The notes: generated by a model from the letters alone, not told the origin. A stretch of DNA of 5,073 nt from Deltaproteobacteria bacterium (GCA_019309945.1 JAFDFH010000207.1:1-5073); one strand, 5' to 3'; positions 1 through 5,073 are shown, numbered from the stretch's first letter. Translations and numbers: made by a program.

Positions 1-95
1 AGTTCGGCCTTGATCCGCTCACAAAGTTGCACGGCATACTGAAATAGATTTTGACGTGGGCGAATACCATCGACGGCTAATAATACTTTTTGCAT
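1..95 (-). CDS. Universal stress protein (UspA-like), N-terminal fragment
   Basis: Only the first 31 codons are inside the window; the gene continues beyond base 1. The start MQKVLLAVDGIRPRQNLFQY is the first beta strand and following helix of the Usp fold: a hydrophobic strand (VLLAV) ending in the conserved Asp of the AVDG motif, then a helix with YAVQLCERIKAE. In the family that Asp lies in the nucleotide-binding site; the later G-rich ATP motif cannot be checked here. Usp proteins are cytoplasmic, often bind ATP or AMP, and are induced in stress or energy limitation. The ATG at 95-93 is preceded by an AGAGGG-like ribosome binding site about seven bases upstream. It lies 40 bases after the 57-residue gene on the same strand with no terminator between them, so the two are probably cotranscribed. 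An unrelated Rossmann-like protein cannot be fully excluded from so short a piece. Confidence 0.72.
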   Translation of the reverse strand, partial: MQKVLLAVDGIRPRQNLFQYAVQLCERIKAE

Positions 96-135
96 TCTTC
101 TGCCCTCTTGGCTTTACGCAAATATTGTTTTTGGT

Positions 136-309
136 CTAGGAGTAAAGCAACGGCCTTTTTTCCTCACGCACCGCTTTGCGAACGACCTTGCGCACCTTTT
201 TCTTGTCGCGCTCATCTACGATATCACGGGCTTGTTCCCATTCCCCTGCTTCTGCAAATGTAACGGCCATCATCATTCTTTCAAATTTGTTTTTTAGATT
301 TTTAAACAT
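136..309 (-). CDS. Small basic protein of unknown function (57 aa)
   Basis: This is a complete short gene: ATG at 309-307, TAG at 138-136, 57 codons plus stop. A strong ribosome binding site (AGGAGG on the minus strand, about 316-321) sits at good spacing, and a near-perfect sigma-54 promoter lies about 50 bases upstream, so I consider it real. The protein starts MFKNLKNKFERMMMAVTFAE, continues with an acidic, alanine-rich helix (EAGEWEQARDIVDE, about 20-34), and ends in a very basic stretch (RDKKKVRKVVRKAVREEKR, about 34-52). It has no membrane segment, signal peptide or cysteine. It is predicted to be nearly all helical, with a central AEAGEWEQAR segment that resembles a single TPR-like helix. 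I do not recognise a named family. It precedes the Usp gene, so a stress-linked role, as a nucleic-acid-binding or partner peptide, is only a guess. Confidence 0.82.
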   Translation of the reverse strand: MFKNLKNKFERMMMAVTFAEAGEWEQARDIVDERDKKKVRKVVRKAVREEKRPLLYS

Positions 310-356
310 GATTTTTCCTCCTCTTAAAAATATTAGCTGCTTTGTTATAATGTGAT

Positions 357-372
357 AGCAAACGCCATGCCA
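357..372 (-). promoter_or_regulatory. Sigma-54 promoter reading left, for the 57-aa gene and usp
   Basis: Read on the minus strand, bases 372 to 357 are TGGCATGGCGTTTGCT. Against the sigma-54 consensus TGGCACGNNNNTTGCW, 11 of the 12 defined positions match, with the invariant GG (371-370) and GC (359-358) at exactly the right spacing. Transcription would begin near 346, giving a leader of about 37 bases before the ATG at 309. The palindromic repeat centred at 469 lies about 100 bases upstream, a usual distance for a sigma-54 activator site. Confidence 0.68.
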
Positions 373-420
373 TTGTTTTTAAAATTTTATAACCCATTAA
401 TATTATTTTTAATAATGTTG

Positions 421-450
421 GAATTGGAAAATATAAGACGAATTGGAAAA
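421..450. repeat. Two direct copies of an 11-base AT-rich sequence
   Basis: GAATTGGAAAA occurs at 421-431 and again at 440-450, a 19-base period, and a partial copy (GAATTG) follows at 457-462, running into the first palindrome. The copies lie between the leftward sigma-54 promoter and the palindromic repeat. They may be a tandem binding site or simply intrinsically bent A-tract DNA that helps looping; I cannot name a binding protein. Confidence 0.5.
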
Positions 451-460
451 AGATTCGAAT

Positions 461-476
461 TGTTGCGATTTGCAAC
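461..476. promoter_or_regulatory. Palindromic activator site, copy 1 (TTGC-N5-GCAA)
   Basis: GTTGCGATTTGCAAC at 462-476 is a palindrome with perfect 5-base arms and a 5-base spacer. With the T at 461 it forms a 15-base sequence repeated exactly at 547-561. Short dyads of this kind are typical upstream activating sequences for NtrC-family activators of sigma-54 RNA polymerase. It lies about 98 bases upstream of the leftward -24 element and about 128 bases upstream of the rightward candidate, so it could serve both. Confidence 0.55.
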
Positions 477-492
477 GCTTTACCGGATCATC

Positions 493-505
493 TAAAAATT
501 TGATG
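493..505. promoter_or_regulatory. Possible IHF binding site
   Basis: TAAAAATTTGATG matches the reverse form of the IHF consensus (YAANNNNYTGATW) at 8 of 9 defined positions, missing only the last. It lies between the two palindromic sites in AT-rich DNA, where a bending protein would help loop an activator to a sigma-54 promoter. IHF-like matches are common in AT-rich DNA, so this is tentative. Confidence 0.28.
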
Positions 506-522
506 GAATTCTAATAAGATAT

Positions 523-535
523 ATTGTATTACAAT
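523..535. repeat. Short perfect palindrome ATTGTA-T-TACAAT
   Basis: This 13-base sequence has perfect 6-base arms around one central base, 12 bases before the second activator-like palindrome. It could be an operator half-pair, but it is AT-rich and short enough to arise by chance. It also overlaps a weak sigma-70-like pair (TTGATG at 500-505, 16 bases, TATTGT at 522-527). Confidence 0.3.
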
Positions 536-546
536 CCTAAACGAGG

Positions 547-561
547 TGTTGCGATTTGCAA
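547..561. promoter_or_regulatory. Palindromic activator site, copy 2 (TTGC-N5-GCAA)
   Basis: TGTTGCGATTTGCAA here is identical over 15 bases to 461-475; the start-to-start distance is 86 bases. The right arm loses the last matching base of copy 1 (T instead of C at 562), so its perfect arms are TTGC and GCAA. It lies about 40 bases upstream of the rightward sigma-54 candidate and about 183 bases upstream of the leftward promoter. An exact repeat in an otherwise AT-rich spacer strongly suggests a protein-binding pair. Confidence 0.55.
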
Positions 562-595
562 TATGTGCTCTTTTTTTTGATTGTGCCTCTTATAT

Positions 596-611
596 AGGCT
601 TGCTCCCTGCA
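596..611 (+). promoter_or_regulatory. Candidate sigma-54 promoter reading right, for the lon-like gene
   Basis: AGGCTTGCTCCCTGCA keeps the invariant GG (597-598) and GC (609-610) at the correct sigma-54 spacing and matches 8 of 12 defined consensus positions. Transcription would start near 622, giving a leader of about 79 bases. It is weaker than the leftward promoter; its position just downstream of the second palindromic site is the main support. Confidence 0.4.
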
Positions 612-643
612 AGATAATTAAATATAGGGGGGAATAAAGAATT

Positions 644-667
644 CTGGCCCAGAGGACCAGCTTTTTT
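644..667 (+). terminator. Hairpin plus T-run in the lon leader (possible attenuator)
   Basis: Bases 644-660 can fold as CTGG/CCAG, one C-A mismatch, then CC/GG around an AGA loop, followed by C and six T. This looks like a modest intrinsic terminator, only 34 bases before the ATG of the protease gene and downstream of the sigma-54 candidate. No gene upstream on this strand needs terminating, so it could act as a leader attenuator or be an mRNA-protecting structure. The stem is short and imperfect, hence low confidence. Confidence 0.33.
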
Positions 668-700
668 ATGTTTAAATAAATATCAGGATGACATTTGAAG

Positions 701-2707
701 ATGAGTTTTTTTAAAAAACCTGAAAAAGAGGAAGAAATAGAGCTTTCCCTTGAGATCGAAGAGATAAGGAAGACGGTGTTAGACGCAAAAATGCCGTCCC
801 AGGTCGAGAAGATAGCGCTCAAGGAGGTGGACAAGCTTTCTAAAACCAATCCCTCAACCGCTGAATATACGATAGCCATAAATTACCTAAGCTATTTGGC
901 AACCCTTCCATGGGACAGCCATACCGAGGATTGCCTGGACATTAATAGGGCTGAGTCGGTTCTTAATCAAGAACATTACGGCCTTGATGAAATCAAAGAT
1001 CGGATTTTAGAACATTTGGCCGTACGCATTTTAAAATTATCTCGGAAGCATCATGTATTGGTAGTGGATGATGAAAAAATTGCCCGAAAAAATCTAGAGC
1101 ATGTCATTGCTAAAGAAGGATATCAGGTAACCTCTGCCGCAAGTGGGGTCGAGGCCCTGGATTTTCTTGAACATATCCGTTTTGATGTGATTGTTACAGA
1201 TCTGAAAATGGAAAAGGTTGATGGTATGGCCGTTCTGGAAAAAGCTAAAGAGAAAGATCCAGAAATTGCGGTGATCATGGTCAGCGGATATGCAACGGTG
1301 CCTACAGCGATTGAAGCAATGCGCAAGGGAAGCTATCATTTTATTTCAAAGCCTTTGAAATTGGATGAAATCAAAGCAACCCTTAATGAAGCCTTAGCGA
1401 AAAAAAAGACCCAGCTGGAATCAAAAGGGCCGGTTCTTTGCTTTGTCGGCCCTCCGGGAACAGGGAAGACATCTCTGGGACAATCAATCGCACGGAGTCT
1501 GGGAAGAAAATTTATTCGCATCTCATTGGCAGGGATGAAAGACGAAGCTGAAATAAGAGGACATCGCAGAAGCTACGTTGGTGCCCTTCCAGGAAGAATT
1601 ATTCAAGAAATTCGTCGGGCCGAATCTAACAATCCCCTCTTCATGCTGGATGAAATTGACAAGATTGGTCAGGATTTTAAAGGCGATCCCGCATCTGCTT
1701 TGTTAGAAGTTCTTGATCCTGAACAGAATGCCCATTTTACGGATCATTATCTGGATATACCTTTTGATTTGTCTAAATCCATGTTTATTACCACCGCTAA
1801 CACCATCGATCCGATTCCTAGAGCGCTTTTGGATCGTTTAGAGACCCTTTATCTGACCGGGTATACGGAAAATGAAAAGGAAAATATCGCTTTTAAATAT
1901 TTGATCCCTAAAGAGATAGACGCTGCAGGACTTTCTGATTTTCCACCCATTTTTACGCAAGGGGGCGTCCGTACGGTTATCAGGGAGTATACCAGAGAGG
2001 CCGGGCTGAGAAATTTACAAAGACAAATCTCCTCTATTTGCCGCAAAACAGCGCGACAGTTTTTGAGTGGAGCGCCAAAAGAAAAGTCTATTCACATAAC
2101 TCCTGAAATTGTTGAGAAATTACTGGGCCCACCCAAATTCCATTTGGAAGTGACGGAGGCCAAAGACATGATCGGAGTAACGACCGGTCTGGCATGGACC
2201 GAGACCGGCGGCCAGATCATTTTCATTGAGGCTGCCAAAATGAAAGGAAAAGGCCGACTCATTCTCACCGGATCTCTCGGTGATGTTATGAAAGAATCCG
2301 CTGAGGCGGCCTTGAGCTATATTCGGAGTAATACAACTTTATATAATATCAGTGAGGATTTTTTTAATGGACAGGATATCCATATTCACGTTCCGGCCGG
2401 TGCCATACCCAAGGACGGCCCTTCAGCCGGTTTACCCATCGTAATCGCTCTTATCTCTTTGTTAACCCAACGTCCATGCCGAAGAGATACAGCGTTGTCG
2501 GGAGAATTGACCTTGAGCGGCAGAATACTCCCTGTGGGCGGCATCAAGGAAAAAATTCTGGCGGCCCACCAAGGGGGGGTAAAAACGGTTGTTTTTCCGG
2601 GTAAAAACGAACCGGATTTGAGCAATATTCCGGAGGATATTCATAACGATTTGAAAATCATTAAAATAGACAAGCTAAATGAGATTGTCGATTTGGCACT
2701 CATATAA
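701..2707 (+). CDS. Lon-type ATP-dependent protease with an inserted response-regulator receiver domain
   Basis: This is a cytosolic AAA+ serine protease of the Lon family (668 aa from the ATG at 701; usual Lon is about 780-810). Order: charged N-terminus (1-20); Lon helical segment with AKMPSQVEKIALKE and LPW (20-112); CheY/NtrC-type receiver (about 117-234); AAA+ module with Walker A GPPGTGKT (250-257), pore-loop RSYVG (Y292), Walker B LFMLDEID (D317, E318), sensor-1 N367, Arg finger R379 and sensor-2 R437; and the protease domain with Ser575 in PKDGPSAG and Lys618 in GGIKEK, 43 apart as in E. coli Lon. Receiver residues are intact: D123, D124, phospho-acceptor D167, S195, K217. The N-terminal substrate-binding domain of about 200 residues is absent. 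The frame is uninterrupted, so this is a true domain insertion. A TTG at 695 is an alternative start: AGGA at 685-688 is 6 bases from it but 12 from the ATG. Control of ATPase or proteolysis by phosphorylation is inference. Confidence 0.93.
   Translation: MSFFKKPEKEEEIELSLEIEEIRKTVLDAKMPSQVEKIALKEVDKLSKTNPSTAEYTIAINYLSYLATLPWDSHTEDCLDINRAESVLNQEHYGLDEIKDRILEHLAVRILKLSRKHHVLVVDDEKIARKNLEHVIAKEGYQVTSAASGVEALDFLEHIRFDVIVTDLKMEKVDGMAVLEKAKEKDPEIAVIMVSGYATVPTAIEAMRKGSYHFISKPLKLDEIKATLNEALAKKKTQLESKGPVLCFVGPPGTGKTSLGQSIARSLGRKFIRISLAGMKDEAEIRGHRRSYVGALPGRIIQEIRRAESNNPLFMLDEIDKIGQDFKGDPASALLEVLDPEQNAHFTDHYLDIPFDLSKSMFITTANTIDPIPRALLDRLETLYLTGYTENEKENIAFKYLIPKEIDAAGLSDFPPIFTQGGVRTVIREYTREAGLRNLQRQISSICRKTARQFLSGAPKEKSIHITPEIVEKLLGPPKFHLEVTEAKDMIGVTTGLAWTETGGQIIFIEAAKMKGKGRLILTGSLGDVMKESAEAALSYIRSNTTLYNISEDFFNGQDIHIHVPAGAIPKDGPSAGLPIVIALISLLTQRPCRRDTALSGELTLSGRILPVGGIKEKILAAHQGGVKTVVFPGKNEPDLSNIPEDIHNDLKIIKIDKLNEIVDLALI
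1049..1402 (+). other. Receiver (REC) domain inside the Lon-like protein
   Basis: This segment encodes residues 117-234. It begins HHVLVVDDEKIARKNLEHVI, with the acidic pair D123/D124, and has DVIVTDLKM with phospho-acceptor Asp167 (codon 1199-1201), MVSGYATVPTAIEAM with Ser195, and FISKPLKLDE with Lys217. The GYATVPTAIEAMRKGSYHFI section is most like receivers of NtrC-family sigma-54 activators. In ordinary Lon a linker of a few residues joins YLAV(R/Q) to GPILC; here the same flanks (HLAVRILKLSRK before, SKGPVLCFVG after) surround the receiver. No DNA-binding or kinase domain is attached. The matching histidine kinase is not in the window. Confidence 0.92.
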
Positions 2708-3058
2708 CGTCTCGGGAATTCACCAACACTTCGATGTGATCGGATTGCGCAGCGGGGCTACCGGAACATATAGAGAAGTTACGTAATTTTTTTGCCATTC
2801 CCATGGAATAAAAGAACCTTGATGACGTTTCCACAACATCAAAACCTCTCGATGCCTATTTTTTTACAATCTACTTCGTTTTCGATAATTTTAGCTCCCC
2901 CGATCTAAATTTTGCTTTTGTGTAACAACTATTTTCATTTGACATACAATGAAAGTTCGGATAGTTTAACCAACTATTTTAATCGAATAAAATCCGGCCC
3001 ATCGGTGAAGGGCAGGGTGAAAAATAAAAATCTGAATTTCAGTACCAAGGAGGAAAAG
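2708..3058. other. Gene-free spacer between the protease and transporter genes
   Basis: This stretch of 351 bases has no convincing coding region on either strand: 35-codon readings at its left end lack ribosome binding sites. I see no clear intrinsic terminator for the protease gene: the T-run at 2787-2793 follows only the 8-base palindrome TTACGTAA, and the small dyad ATTCC-CAT-GGAAT (2797-2809) has no T-run after it. The right part holds the candidate promoter at 2939-2967 and the transporter leader. Confidence 0.6.
2939..2967 (+). promoter_or_regulatory. Candidate sigma-70 promoter for the TauE-like operon
   Basis: A perfect -35 hexamer TTGACA (2939-2944) is followed after exactly 17 bases by TAGTTT (2962-2967), which keeps the key TA and final T of the -10 element. 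Transcription would start near 2974, leaving a leader of about 85 bases before the ATG at 3059. This also argues against translation starting further upstream in the same frame. Confidence 0.45.
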
Positions 3059-4018
3059 ATGGTGAAGAATGGTAAATTGTGGGCGATCCTTCTGATTTGC
3101 TTTTTTTTAGTGACGATTTTAATACCTCCCGCTTTTGCAGGTTCGCCCACCGATGCTTCCGGGGCGGTTACAGATAGCCATGCATGGTGGTTCTGGCCCC
3201 TCGTACTTTTGATCGTAACATTTATTATGGGAATATTGGCAGTTTTAGGTGGTGTCGGAGGAGGGGTTCTGTTTGTACCGATTATCAGCGGCTTTTTCCC
3301 ATTTCACCTGGACTTTGTGCGAGGTACCGGTTTGCTTGTCGCCCTTTCAGGTGCTTTGGCCGCCGGACCGGGGCTACTCAAAGCGAACCTGGCAAGTTTA
3401 AGACTGGCCATTCCGGTAGCCTTGATTGCCTCTACCTGTGCAATCGTCGGGGCTATGATCGGGCTAGCGTTACCTACCAATATCATTCAAATTTCCCTGG
3501 GGGCAACGATACTTGGAATTTGTGTACTGATGCTCACCGCCAAGAAATCTGTAATCCCGGACGTTCCCAAAGCAGACAGATTGTCTGAAATCCTTTGTAT
3601 TTACGGCGTTTACCATGAAGCCAGCACGAATCAGGTGATTAACTGGAAGATCCACCGAACCCCCATTGGTCTGTGCTTATTCATTATTATCGGTGTGATG
3701 GCCGGGATGTTCGGACTAGGCGCCGGATGGGCAAATGTGCCGGTGCTCAATCTGGTTATGGGCGCGCCTTTAAAAATCAGTGTGGCGACCAGCAAATTCC
3801 TTCTTTCGATTACGGATACTTCAGCGGCCTGGATATACATGAACAAGGGATGTGTGATTCCCATGATGGTGGTTCCCTCTCTTGTGGGAATCATGTTAGG
3901 GTCATTCATCGGTGTCAGGCTTCTTAAAATCGCCAAACCCGCTATGATCCGCTGGATGGTTATCGGGATACTCGCTTTCGCCGGTCTCAAGGCGCTTTCC
4001 AAAGGACTTGGATTTTAA
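3059..4018 (+). CDS. TauE/SafE family sulfite/organosulfur-type exporter
   Basis: This is an inner-membrane transporter of the TauE/SafE (DUF81) family, 319 aa, whose characterised members move sulfite, sulfoacetate or related anions. The two family repeats are visible: LGGVGGGVLFVPIISGFFPF (63-82) with FVRGTGLLVALSGALAAG (86-103), and GMFGLGAGWANVPVLNLVMG (216-235) with APLKISVATSKFLLSI (236-251). Hydrophobic stretches fit about eight membrane helices, with a long polar loop (161-200) between the halves. The N-terminus is a basic, hydrophobic leader ending PPAFA-GS near residue 27, so a cleaved signal peptide or a first helix is likely. The ATG at 3059 is chosen because AAGGAGG (3047-3053) lies five bases upstream; the frame is open 49 codons further but has no such site. 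The first gene of an apparent three-gene operon. The substrate cannot be read from sequence; sulfite or another sulfur anion is inferred. Confidence 0.9.
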   Translation: MVKNGKLWAILLICFFLVTILIPPAFAGSPTDASGAVTDSHAWWFWPLVLLIVTFIMGILAVLGGVGGGVLFVPIISGFFPFHLDFVRGTGLLVALSGALAAGPGLLKANLASLRLAIPVALIASTCAIVGAMIGLALPTNIIQISLGATILGICVLMLTAKKSVIPDVPKADRLSEILCIYGVYHEASTNQVINWKIHRTPIGLCLFIIIGVMAGMFGLGAGWANVPVLNLVMGAPLKISVATSKFLLSITDTSAAWIYMNKGCVIPMMVVPSLVGIMLGSFIGVRLLKIAKPAMIRWMVIGILAFAGLKALSKGLGF

Positions 4019-4062
4019 TTAAAAAACAATATATTTATACGATAGAGCAGGGAGGAAGGATA

Positions 4063-4488
4063 ATGGAAGAAAAATCAACCGCCTCTATAGAAGCTACGCC
4101 CGAACAGATTCTATATGCCAAAATTCTTGAAATAGGTATGTACATCGGCTTATTGATCCTTTTTGTTACCTTTGCCATTTATGCCTTCGGCATCATGAAT
4201 CCCTATATTCCTTTAGATGAAATTTCACAGCACTGGAGCAAGCCGGTCAACGATTATCTGCATGACGCCCATATCAAGAACGGATGGGGATGGTTGGGAA
4301 TGCTTGGATACAGTGACTTTTTGAATTTCATCGGCATCGCTATGCTGGCCGGCGTTACCATCATCTGCTATTTGGCCATTGTTCCGACGCTGTTTAAAAA
4401 CAATGACAAGGTTTATGCGGTCTTGGCGCTCCTCGAAGCTATTATCCTCAGTATTGCTGCCAGCGGAATTATTGCCGTGGGGCACTAG
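4063..4488 (+). CDS. Small three-helix membrane protein linked to the TauE-like transporter
   Basis: A 141-residue integral membrane protein with a polar N-terminus (1-20, with EATPEQILYAKILE) and three hydrophobic segments at about 22-45, 86-110 and 117-139. Between helices 1 and 2 is a loop of about 40 residues with conserved-looking aromatic and polar positions (MNPYIPLDE, QHWSKPVNDYL, NGWGWLGMLGY). There is no signal peptide, Cys pair or enzyme motif. It starts 44 bases after the transporter gene, with GGAGGAAGG (4051-4059) ahead of the ATG, so both are almost certainly cotranscribed. Small DUF1634-type membrane proteins are known beside TauE/SafE genes, and this may belong to that group or be a separate family; I cannot decide from sequence alone. 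The likely role is an accessory or regulatory subunit of the transporter, inferred from position only. Confidence 0.85.
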   Translation: MEEKSTASIEATPEQILYAKILEIGMYIGLLILFVTFAIYAFGIMNPYIPLDEISQHWSKPVNDYLHDAHIKNGWGWLGMLGYSDFLNFIGIAMLAGVTIICYLAIVPTLFKNNDKVYAVLALLEAIILSIAASGIIAVGH

Positions 4489-4536
4489 CATACGCTGGAC
4501 ATGAACCGTAATTCAAGTTAGCAGGGAGAATAGATT

Positions 4537-5073
4537 ATGTTGTTTGAATGTAAAATAAATGAAAGAATGATACCGCTAAAGAACTATACCACTGTCTCTG
4601 CAGACGCATCTTTACGGGAAGCGGCGTTATCGCTGCGAACGTCGTACTGTGAGTTGGAGAGTGGGATGTGTACTGAGGCGGGCCCCCGCACGGCCCTTGT
4701 TTTGGACCGCAATGAAAAGCTGGTTGGAATCCTTGATTTCAGATGTTTTCTTGAGGCCTTGATCCCTGAAATTGCCGGGGGCCTATCGGCAAAACTGGCC
4801 GCGCTGGGGGTTTCGCTGACATTCGCTGAAGCCGATGTGGCCCATATGGATGAAGCCGGACTCGATTTTGAAGCACGTGTCAGGAAAAATGCGCAAACAA
4901 AAATCTCTGCTATTATGCTGAAAATAAAGGGGAGCATCCAGGCTGGTGAGTGCCTGATGGATGCGCTCAAAAAAATGTTCCGGAACAAAATTACCGTGCT
5001 TCCGGTGTTTGAAGGTGATAAACTGGTTGGTGTTGTCCGTGATGCCGATCTATTTCTTTCCGTAACCGATATT
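4537..5073 (+). CDS. Two-CBS-domain protein, C-terminus cut off by the window
   Basis: The reading frame is open for 179 codons from the ATG at 4537 and runs off the right edge. AGGGAG (4523-4528) lies eight bases upstream of the start, which is 48 bases after the membrane-protein gene. Two CBS motifs are visible. CBS1 is about residues 11-76 (MIPLKNYTTVSADASLREAA, then ALVLDRNEKLVGILDFRCFL). CBS2 is about 123-176 (ISAIMLKIKGSIQAGECLMD, then ITVLPVFEGDKLVGVVRDAD). A 45-residue linker of helical character separates them. CBS pairs bind adenosine nucleotides and gate transporters or enzymes by energy state. No other domain is seen so far, and the protein may end soon after the edge or continue into another domain. 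As the third gene of the transporter operon it is plausibly a cytoplasmic regulator of the exporter. It is more GC-rich than the protease gene (56% over 4621-4800 by hand count). Confidence 0.85.
   Translation, partial: MLFECKINERMIPLKNYTTVSADASLREAALSLRTSYCELESGMCTEAGPRTALVLDRNEKLVGILDFRCFLEALIPEIAGGLSAKLAALGVSLTFAEADVAHMDEAGLDFEARVRKNAQTKISAIMLKIKGSIQAGECLMDALKKMFRNKITVLPVFEGDKLVGVVRDADLFLSVTDI

Noticed and set aside
402..416. ATTATT-TTT-AATAAT hairpin in the control region
   Set aside because: It is purely A/T, lies in low-complexity DNA, and would be unstable as RNA, so chance is the simpler explanation.
1049..1402. The receiver as a separate gene joined to lon by frameshift or misassembly
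   Set aside because: The frame is continuous across both junctions, the Lon motifs resume at precisely the expected residue, and hand-counted GC of 1081-1260 (43%) shows no abrupt change. Assembly error is thus unlikely, though only homologues can exclude it fully.
2679..2786. A 35-codon plus-strand reading overlapping the end of the protease gene
   Set aside because: It has no ribosome binding site, starts inside the protease gene in another frame, and shows no recognisable protein pattern. A similar 34-codon minus-strand reading in the same stretch also lacks a site.
2797..2809. Dyad ATTCC-CAT-GGAAT as a terminator for the protease gene
   Set aside because: The stem is five AT-rich pairs and the T-run lies before it, not after, on the plus strand; on the minus strand there is also no trailing T-run.
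2912..3058. A 49-codon N-terminal extension of the TauE-like protein in the same open frame
   Set aside because: The extension is polar and unlike the family, it overlaps the best promoter candidate, and a strong AAGGAGG site is placed for the ATG at 3059, where a signal-like leader begins.
4584..4988. A 134-codon minus-strand open frame opposite the CBS gene
   Set aside because: It mirrors a clear two-CBS coding sequence on the plus strand, its protein is serine/alanine-rich with no domain, and it lacks a ribosome binding site context.

Overview
The window reads as bacterial chromosome, most likely from a Desulfobacterota (sulfate-reducing deltaproteobacterial) lineage. This is inferred from the gene mix: an UspA-like protein, a TauE/SafE anion exporter with a small membrane partner and a CBS protein, and sigma-54 style promoters. 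Base composition is moderate (hand counts: 43% GC over 1081-1260, 56% over 4621-4800). No marker gene fixes the taxonomy, so this is a judgement and not a proof. I see no mobile element, CRISPR array, tRNA or rRNA.

Left block (1-309, minus strand): a 57-residue basic protein of unknown function, followed 40 bases downstream by the start of a universal stress protein that runs off the left edge. They look like one operon. Control region (310-700): about 390 bases between divergent genes. It holds a near-perfect sigma-54 promoter reading left, a weaker sigma-54 candidate reading right, two copies of an exact 15-base repeat that carries a TTGC-N5-GCAA palindrome (typical of enhancer-binding-protein sites), a possible IHF site between them, and a hairpin with a T-run just before the next gene.

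Centre (701-2707, plus strand): the most striking gene, a Lon-type ATP-dependent protease. It lacks the large N-terminal substrate-binding domain. A complete CheY/NtrC-type receiver domain sits between the helical segment and the Walker A motif of its AAA+ module. All ATPase motifs, the Ser-Lys catalytic dyad and the receiver's phosphorylation residues are intact. It therefore looks like a protease whose unfoldase could be switched by phosphorylation.

Right block (2708-5073, plus strand): a gene-free 351 bases with a plausible sigma-70 promoter, then three closely spaced genes. These are a TauE/SafE-family membrane transporter, a 141-residue three-helix membrane protein, and a two-CBS-domain protein that runs off the right edge. 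Spacing of 44 and 48 bases, each with its own ribosome binding site, suggests one operon: an anion (possibly sulfite or sulfonate) exporter with an accessory membrane subunit and a nucleotide-sensing partner. Usp, CBS and receiver-Lon proteins next to each other suggest a stress or energy-state response, but that link is inference from context.
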